From the NCBI RefSeq assembly GCF_016906535.1, contig NC_057382.1, forward strand, positions 930,001 through 994,000: a DNA stretch of 64,000 nt. Reading direction: 5' to 3'. This document shows, in pieces, positions 58,100 to 64,000 of the stretch. The DNA is from Rhizoctonia solani. Taxonomy: Eukaryota > Basidiomycota > Agaricomycetes > Cantharellales > Ceratobasidiaceae. How positions within the stretch are numbered: the first letter of the stretch is position 1; each line of letters begins with the position of its first letter. A model generated the notes under the pieces. It saw nothing but the letters and a program-made list of their open reading frames with translations, was not told the DNA's origin and made no database searches. The position numbers were made by a program, and so were the translations under genes.

Positions 58100-59196
58100 G
58101 CTTGAGCTTTTACCTTATTCAATATATGTTTTTCTCGGGCAGGTAACCGTGAAGTCCGCAAAATCGGATAAAGGCGAATTCGAAGACCCGGTACAGCAGG
58201 TAGACGTTTGGTCACATTCCTTCGCCAATAGTTATATCTGACATAGCTTTCTGTAGGTATATCGACATGAATAACTCTGCTGAACCAAATGAAACATACA
58301 AACGTTATTTCAATACTGGGCTTCACCACAGATCCCACTCACCTTGGGTCTCACCTAAAGGTCCCGGCGCTAATTACAGAGTATTGCGCAAATGGAAGAC
58401 TACGTGAAGTAAGTATTAATTCTTTACATTCGCCAGTTTTGATGGATTCTATGCCCTTACCGCTTTGTTCTAATAGTATTGTCCAGCCAATAATGAAACT
58501 ATGACTGGTATCGAACGAATAGCCATAGTAGGTCCTTTTCTTTAACCTGCCACAAACCTGGAGATGGCAAATATGCTACCTAGATTCGAGGAATTGCTCA
58601 AGCGCTAAAATATATTCACGACGATATCCCCGAAGGCTCGATAGTTCATGGGAATCTTTCAATGGTATCATATCTTACTTTATCTTTCAAATTGATTGCC
58701 CATTCATCGAGGACTCAGGACTCTGTGTTGTAGATACTACTGGAACACCGAAGTTGACCAATTTTGAGTTTGGCTGCCAGTACCAACACACAGACAACCC
58801 CGTAAAGGCTCAGGTGTTGAATGCTCCCCCTTTGGCATCCCACCCCACAAGATGGGACGCACCCGAACTCTTTCAAGACGTATCTGATTCTCGTGCGCCG
58901 TTTCCAACCCGCTATACCGATCTGTGGTCATTTGGATCATTGATTATGTTTGTAAGTTTAATCGTATTTGACCAAAAGTAACATACTACGACTAATTCAT
59001 AGATTTATTCTTGTAAACTTCCTTATGCTCAGAGTGAACTCCCTGGAGCAATCGCTCGCCTCGTAAGCGGTGAAAAGCCCTACGCGGAGGACGACTGCGC
59101 CTATGAAATTAGGAGTCTGGCTAGTTCATTATGGGAGGACATTCCATATCAAAGATCCTCGGCTTCCAAAGTTCTGGAAATGATTGAGGTCTTATA
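58100..59196 (+). pseudogene. Kinase-like domain 3 (pseudokinase, frame-broken)
   Basis: Recognised parts: LNQMKHTNVISILGFTTDPT to EYCANGRLRE; YCPANNETMTGIERIAI; IRGIAQALKYIHDDIPEGSI with VHGNLSM; DTTGTPKLTNFEFGCQYQ; WDAPELFQDVS; TDLWSFGSLIMF; and a C-lobe ending VLEMIEVL with stop 59194-59196. The HRD position is HGN and the DFG position is NFE, so both catalytic Asp residues are gone. Just upstream of LNQMKHTNV the frame meets a TGA (near 58270), as if one base were missing in the preceding codons. It shares the domain layout of domains 1 and 2, suggesting local duplication followed by decay. Confidence 0.6.
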
Positions 59197-59661
59197 ATCT
59201 GTCATTTTACATTCACCTTTTATAGCATATTGGTACTATATAGATCCTAAAATCACATTCACCAGAACGGTGACAAATCATTTGCAGATCCTTCTGACAC
59301 ATGCCACCACAGGTCGCTTATGGTTCCAAACAGTTCTTAGTGTCTTGCTATTGCCGGCTATGAATCAAGCGCGAGGCTCTCATCATGTGAACTACATCTA
59401 GTAGGCTCTAGAACCTTTGTCCAGCACACAAGCGGCCAACTCGGTTGAATACTCACGTTCTCACACCCTGGCAAATCTATGTAGATCAACCGAGAACAAC
59501 AGTTTATTTTTTGCTGGCTCGTCAAAGACTCACACGTGTGCTGGCTCAAGTATTTAACGAGCCCAAGGTCCTGTAACCTAGTGTTCGAGAACAAACTACC
59601 TGTCTTGCCCGAGAACCTACCTATCCATATTTTAGCCACCCCCCCCCCCGCAACTTGCATA
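59197..59661. other. Intergenic region
   Basis: No gene supported. Contains a C10-type homopolymer around 59641-59649 close to the start of the next gene. Confidence 0.5.
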
Positions 59662-61010
59662 ATGCGTATGTCATATATTCAACTATAAGATTTTTTTAGA
59701 CTTAGATCATCTCTCAGGTCTGATCATTCGTGACGATCTGCTGTACGTATTTTGAGCGTTTATTCGATGGAGGTGGGTCGTAATGCATGTTTCAGGCCGT
59801 GGGAGAATACATCGGAAAATACATTGCTCAAAGGTATTCGCATTTCATTAGAGCCAGTTTTTTTATATTGAAACGGAATAAATATAGAATCAATGACTTC
59901 GAGCCAACCCCCGAGAAACCATTTGTTCTTGGACTTCCAACCGGCTCAAGTCCGATACCGACATACAAATACTTGATTAAGCTGGTCAAGGAGGGGAAAC
60001 TTAGGTATGCTTTTCTACTGACTGATTGAGTATCTTGTTTTTTCTGATTTAACAATATAGCTTCAAAAATGTGGTGACTTTCAATATGGATGAATATGTT
60101 GGGTTACCCGAGGATCACCCTGAGTCATACCACACCTTCATGTGAGTCATCACGTTACTTCCTATCATTTTATCCTTCGAGATCATGACGAACGTTGACA
60201 CTAGGTTCCGAGAGTTCTTCTCTCATGGTGGGTCGATTTGTATTCTCAGATTCTTGTCTCACGGCTAACAGGAGGATTGGACAGTTGATATTGATCCCAA
60301 AAACGTCCATATTCTCGACGGAAATGCTCCCGACCTCATTAAAGAATGTAAAGCATACGAAGAGGCTATTAAGAAGGCTGGCGGAATTGAGCTCTTCTTG
60401 GGCGGAATCGGAGAAGACGGTCATATTGCATTCAACGAGCCAGGTATATATCCAATCTTACCCTTCCACAGTATTCTGACTACTCTACAACCCATAGGTT
60501 CTTCTTTGGCGTCTCGTACCCGGATCAAGACTCTTGCATACGATACTATTCTGGCCAATTCTCGCTTCTTCGGGAATGACCTATCTAAGGTGCCGAGGAT
60601 GGCCCTAACTGTTGGTGTGGCTACTGTATTGGAATCTCGTGAAGTCGTGGTTGTTGTCACAGGACTTAGGAAAAGCTTGGCACTGAGCAAGGCGATTGGT
60701 GCGTGTTTCTAGAATTCTACTCCCTGTTTGGACTGATTTGTTTGTGTAAATTTGTTTCAGAGGAGGGTGTGAATCATTTGGTGAGTTGCCCGTCCAAGGC
60801 ATTCTCATAAAACTGGCTTAACGAATGATACAGTGGACTTTGTCTGCTCTACAAATGCACCCATGGTCTTTGATTGTCTGTGATGAAGATGCAACAGCTG
60901 AATTGCATGTCAAGACGGTCAAATACTTCAAGTCCATTGAGATGGTACAACAAGAAGTAGAAAAGGCACATGCCAAGGACGAGGCTCAAGGGGTTGGTAA
61001 CATGGAGTGA
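59662..61010 (+). CDS. NAG1: Glucosamine-6-phosphate deaminase
   Basis: Exons: 59662-59665 (ATGC), 59718-about 59743, 59796-59833, 59888-60004, 60061-60141, 60205-60227, 60285-60443, 60498-60698, 60761-60780, 60834-61010. The product begins MRLIIRDDL and continues [20 protein letters not shown]. The substrate loop is [15 protein letters not shown]. The catalytic region [20 protein letters not shown] and the active-site motif [19 protein letters not shown] carry the Asp/His/Glu set. The enzyme converts glucosamine-6-phosphate to fructose-6-phosphate and ammonia in chitin/GlcNAc catabolism. The junction of exons 2 and 3 (near 59743/59796) is one base off in my model; the others keep frame. The 4-nt first exon and exons of 20 and 23 nt are unusually short. 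The C-terminus is about 30 residues longer than bacterial NagB. Confidence 0.9.
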
Positions 61011-62106
61011 GCCATGGCAGGATTGTTCTCTATCAAAGCTCCCTTATTCAGTCTGGCTTGCTGATCAACTGGTGTAGCATGGTTTATTCCCATATTGAAT
61101 ATAAAGTATTTTCAAAATTCATGTCGCATTGACACGCCGTGTAACCTGTTCTTCTCATGTCTCATCTCCCTTGCGTCAGCGTCGGCTAGCCCTATTCCGT
61201 GGCATTCCGTGCCCATGTGTCACGCCTTGGTTGGGGTAGCGCCCTCGGCCCGCTAGGACCCTCAGAACTAGCGCCAGGTCGACATATCGCGTGGAATCAA
61301 TGCTGGATAGCATGCTTTCCGGAAACATTGCACGATTTGGTGTGTAATCTCGGGGAACATGCCGGTTTCATGTATTCGCTCATGTTTCTATCAGACGGTG
61401 GCTATTTCAAGGTCTTTCATTTCGACGGCCAAGAAAAAGGCTCGTATATTTGATTTTGTGGATATTACCGCAACGGTCAAACTTCTCACAACCACTACCG
61501 AAATCATGATGACTACTGACGTCGCGTTCGCCGTGGCTCAATCAGAGGTTCGGTGATAACGTCCGTCGACACCCGAACTGCGCTTCGGCTGGTGGGCCAA
61601 GATAGACCATGCGCATCGAACCAACGTGTACGGAATCCTCGTGGTGTGTAGGCAAAAGTATCTCGGCGCGTACCTTGACAGATTTTCCGATAAACGCTCG
61701 GAGCCCGATTTGTCCTACGTGTTCCCGCGGAAAACACATCAAACAAAGCTGTGCAATTGCCGATTGGTCACAGCGTGGGATGGTTCATAAAGAGGCATCT
61801 GATCCCGGCCTGGTATATTGTCCCCCGCCTATCTTGGCTCAATCCCGAAACCATCAATAGCCCACGGAAGATAAAAGAGGGGAGCTCCCGGGTACCTCGA
61901 TCCCTCTCAGATATTACGTTGGTTGATTGTAGGTGACGTCGATGACCCCACTCTCACTATTTATTGACCATTGACCCCCACAGTTTCGCTAAATTGACTT
62001 TGTTCGACCTCACACTTTGGTTTGTAGGTATGCAGCAGGATGAGTCTGTACCTTGACTGCTTCTTACTCGTTTGTACAGCCTTTTCCCCTGGTTTTTCTT
62101 TCAGTG
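61011..62106. other. Region without a supportable gene
   Basis: Short ORFs such as 61199-61453 have no recognisable domain. The last part is the promoter of the F-box gene. Confidence 0.45.
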
Positions 62107-63792
62107 ATGATCCACATAAACTCGCTCCCCTCTGAGGTCCTGGCCCATATCTTTGAACTTGGGACTGCTTCACCAGAAAATGACTTTGGTCAAGAAAATT
62201 TCCCTTCGCTGGTCTCTCTTGTATGTCAATCATGGCGCACACTTGCTCTTGATACGCCTACATTATGGAACAACCTTACTCTCGACTCAAAGGAATTGCC
62301 TCCGTTTACAAAAACCCGGACATATATCACTCGCTCCAAGGGTACCCCGTTGAACGTTTATCTTGATTTCTCTTCTCGCGCACAACCAGACCTCGTGAAA
62401 GCAGTCCTGGACGTAATCCTACCCGAAATTGCGCGCTGGCGCCACCTCATCATTGTGGTGCCGAATTTTGACATTATGTACTCAGCAGTAGAAATGATAG
62501 GCGATGCATTCAAACCCTACAAAACCATGGCACCCAATCTCGAAGTTTTGAGGCTCTATGGGCCGCCCGAGTTCGACCCAACACAGCCCGAACCCCGCGA
62601 TCTACCCCCGCCCATCTCCATCTTTGGACCCACTCATGTTGATCCGGACGACGAAGACGAGTTCGACCCTACTCCCCGCTTACGTGACGTTGTGTTTTGC
62701 GGGATACCCGTCAATTGGGGGACATTCCTTCCTTCCAACCTCGAACAACTACAACTTTCCCTTCATTCAGGATCTCGTCAGCCCACGTTCACCCAATTCG
62801 CGCGCCTCGTCACTGGGTCTCCCAAGTTACATACATTGATACTCAATGCCAGTGGTCCAACGATTCTACCTCACGGCCACACCGAGCCTTTGAGAGTAGA
62901 TTTACCGTATCTCAAGTCCCTGACTCTGGATTGTTTCGATCCGGAGTACGTCGAACGTCTCCTGGCTCGCGTGTGCACGCCCTCGCTTGACGAACTTTCG
63001 CTGGCTGATGCTTCAGGTGATTCAAGTAGGGTGTTCGAAATGCTTGCTATTGGGCGGGGGTCGAACACCGACGCCGTTGGTCGTAGTGTAGGCGTAGGAG
63101 CCCATAATTGGGCAGCTCAAGCATCGACGCTATCTATGGTTGCTGGATCGACGTTATCTCTCAACGGTTATCTTGGGTCAACTTTCTCCGTAGTGGGCGC
63201 AGGATCGAGTGCCTCGATCGACAGCACCTCTTCTGCATCCTCGACTGCTGCCTTTCCTCGCCTTACCACCCTCAAAATTAGTTCGGTCGAATGCACCCCG
63301 GCCGCTTTCCGCCAGTTAGTTCGCGGTCTGCCTAACCTCACCAACGTGAAGTTAGATGCACGGGACGCGGACCCGGAAGTACTCTGCACTCTGGCAGAGA
63401 CCGAGAGCGACAATGAGAGCGAAATCGACCCGGAAGATATGGTGCCGCCCCGTCCCACGTTCCATCCCACGTTTCCAAACATGAGGGGATCTGCTCTCGA
63501 ACGCATTTGCCCACGCCTCCAAACTATCAGCTGCACAGGCGTTCCTGGTAGAGTGATCCGTGAGTTTGTGGCTCGACGAATCAAGGCTCGTGTGCCGATC
63601 CGCAAAGTGCGAGTGTGCGTTGCTTCTAGCGGCGATGGAGATGAGGAAAACCCTGAGCCTGCGGTAGAAGGTGGACACTGGTTGAGCGCCGAGGACCGAG
63701 AGTGGCTCGAACGACACGTTGAGCTTGAATTTTTTGATGAAGACGAAGAAGAAGATATTGACGGGGGTGCATGGTGGTCTACCTGGGATTAG
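62107..63792 (+). CDS. F-box protein
   Basis: Single-exon ORF of 561 residues from ATG 62107, MIHINSLPSEVLAHIFELG. An F-box follows at once and ends LVCQSWRTLALDTPTLW, a very common layout in Agaricomycetes. The rest is a leucine-rich, solenoid-like region (LPYLKSLTLDCFDPEY, PSLDELSLADASG, FPRLTTLKISSVECTP, LPNLTNVKLDARDAD) interrupted by a Ser-rich insertion. It ends in an acidic tail (LEFFDEDEEEDIDGG). The F-box should bind Skp1 in an SCF ubiquitin ligase, and the LRR-like part would select the target, which is unknown. An upstream in-frame TTG exists, but ATG 62107 places the F-box directly at the N-terminus, as in relatives. Confidence 0.88.
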   Translation: MIHINSLPSEVLAHIFELGTASPENDFGQENFPSLVSLVCQSWRTLALDTPTLWNNLTLDSKELPPFTKTRTYITRSKGTPLNVYLDFSSRAQPDLVKAVLDVILPEIARWRHLIIVVPNFDIMYSAVEMIGDAFKPYKTMAPNLEVLRLYGPPEFDPTQPEPRDLPPPISIFGPTHVDPDDEDEFDPTPRLRDVVFCGIPVNWGTFLPSNLEQLQLSLHSGSRQPTFTQFARLVTGSPKLHTLILNASGPTILPHGHTEPLRVDLPYLKSLTLDCFDPEYVERLLARVCTPSLDELSLADASGDSSRVFEMLAIGRGSNTDAVGRSVGVGAHNWAAQASTLSMVAGSTLSLNGYLGSTFSVVGAGSSASIDSTSSASSTAAFPRLTTLKISSVECTPAAFRQLVRGLPNLTNVKLDARDADPEVLCTLAETESDNESEIDPEDMVPPRPTFHPTFPNMRGSALERICPRLQTISCTGVPGRVIREFVARRIKARVPIRKVRVCVASSGDGDEENPEPAVEGGHWLSAEDREWLERHVELEFFDEDEEEDIDGGAWWSTWD

Positions 63793-64000
63793 GGGGCTGG
63801 TTCCCAAATTCTATTTTGGGCGAGCTGGGCGAGCTTGCTGAAGCCGATTTACCGGTGGTTGTGTATACGCAGGACGTTTTTGATCGATCTTTCGCCTTTT
63901 TGCTGTTGTGAATCCAAATTATCGCGCATGAAAAGTGCTTCCGCATTTGTATAGTAGCCATACACAAGGACATAAATGTATCATTTGACGTTCTGGACTA
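63793..64000. other. 3' flank of the F-box gene
   Basis: No feature recognised apart from untranslated 3' sequence. Confidence 0.5.

Noticed and set aside
61199..61453. Possible gene between the deaminase and F-box genes
   Set aside because: 84-aa ORF without ATG-supported context, domain or intron-linked continuation.

Overview
This looks like a filamentous basidiomycete (Agaricomycete) nuclear genome. Introns are dense and about 50 nt long, genes are compact, and protein families typical of Agaricomycetes are present: FunK1-type kinase, FSH1 hydrolase, wax-synthase-like MBOAT, patatin-NB-ARC-TPR NLR proteins, MLKL-like pseudokinases, hemopexin-fold albumin-like proteins and F-box proteins. 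I suspect the Ceratobasidiaceae (Rhizoctonia-like), but that is an inference from family content only. Most gene models below were assembled by hand from short exons. Where every exon junction preserves the frame I say so.

Layout. 1-2421: 3' end of an unrecognised gene, then a convergent FSH1 serine hydrolase. 2422-15714: a transposon block. It holds a 1.4-kb foldback element with Tc1/mariner-type termini, split by a young 6.2-kb Ty3/gypsy chromovirus with near-identical LTRs. Downstream are CpG-depleted relics: a FunK1 pseudogene, an inverted pair of truncated tRNA-like sequences, and a solo LTR of the same family. 15715-26006: housekeeping genes, namely LYS2, ALG14, an MBOAT wax-synthase-like acyltransferase and an SDR reductase. 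28008-30764: two tandem hemopexin-fold genes, the second with several small indels. 31480-37160: a multi-pass membrane protein (frame-broken as given), a 9-exon coiled-coil protein with a 9-nt microexon, and a Dabb-domain protein.

37904-53871 is the most interesting region. It is a tandemly duplicated two-gene module on the minus strand. In transcription order it reads MLKL-like pseudokinase B, patatin-NLR B, MLKL-like pseudokinase A, patatin-NLR A. The pseudokinases have an N-terminal helical bundle plus a kinase-fold domain that lacks both catalytic aspartates, the layout of the necroptosis effector MLKL. The NLRs have patatin, NB-ARC and KLC-type TPR domains, and both carry Gly where the patatin nucleophile Ser should be. 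The gene content suggests a sensor/executioner pair for regulated cell death (allorecognition or immunity); this is untested. 55265-59196 adds a plus-strand run of three kinase-like domains, one with intact motifs and two degenerate.

59662-63792: glucosamine-6-phosphate deaminase and an F-box protein.

Limits: no searches were run. Exon boundaries are inferred from splice consensus, frame and remembered family features. Several genes carry 1-2 nt frame breaks, often at homopolymers, which could be assembly errors or real decay.
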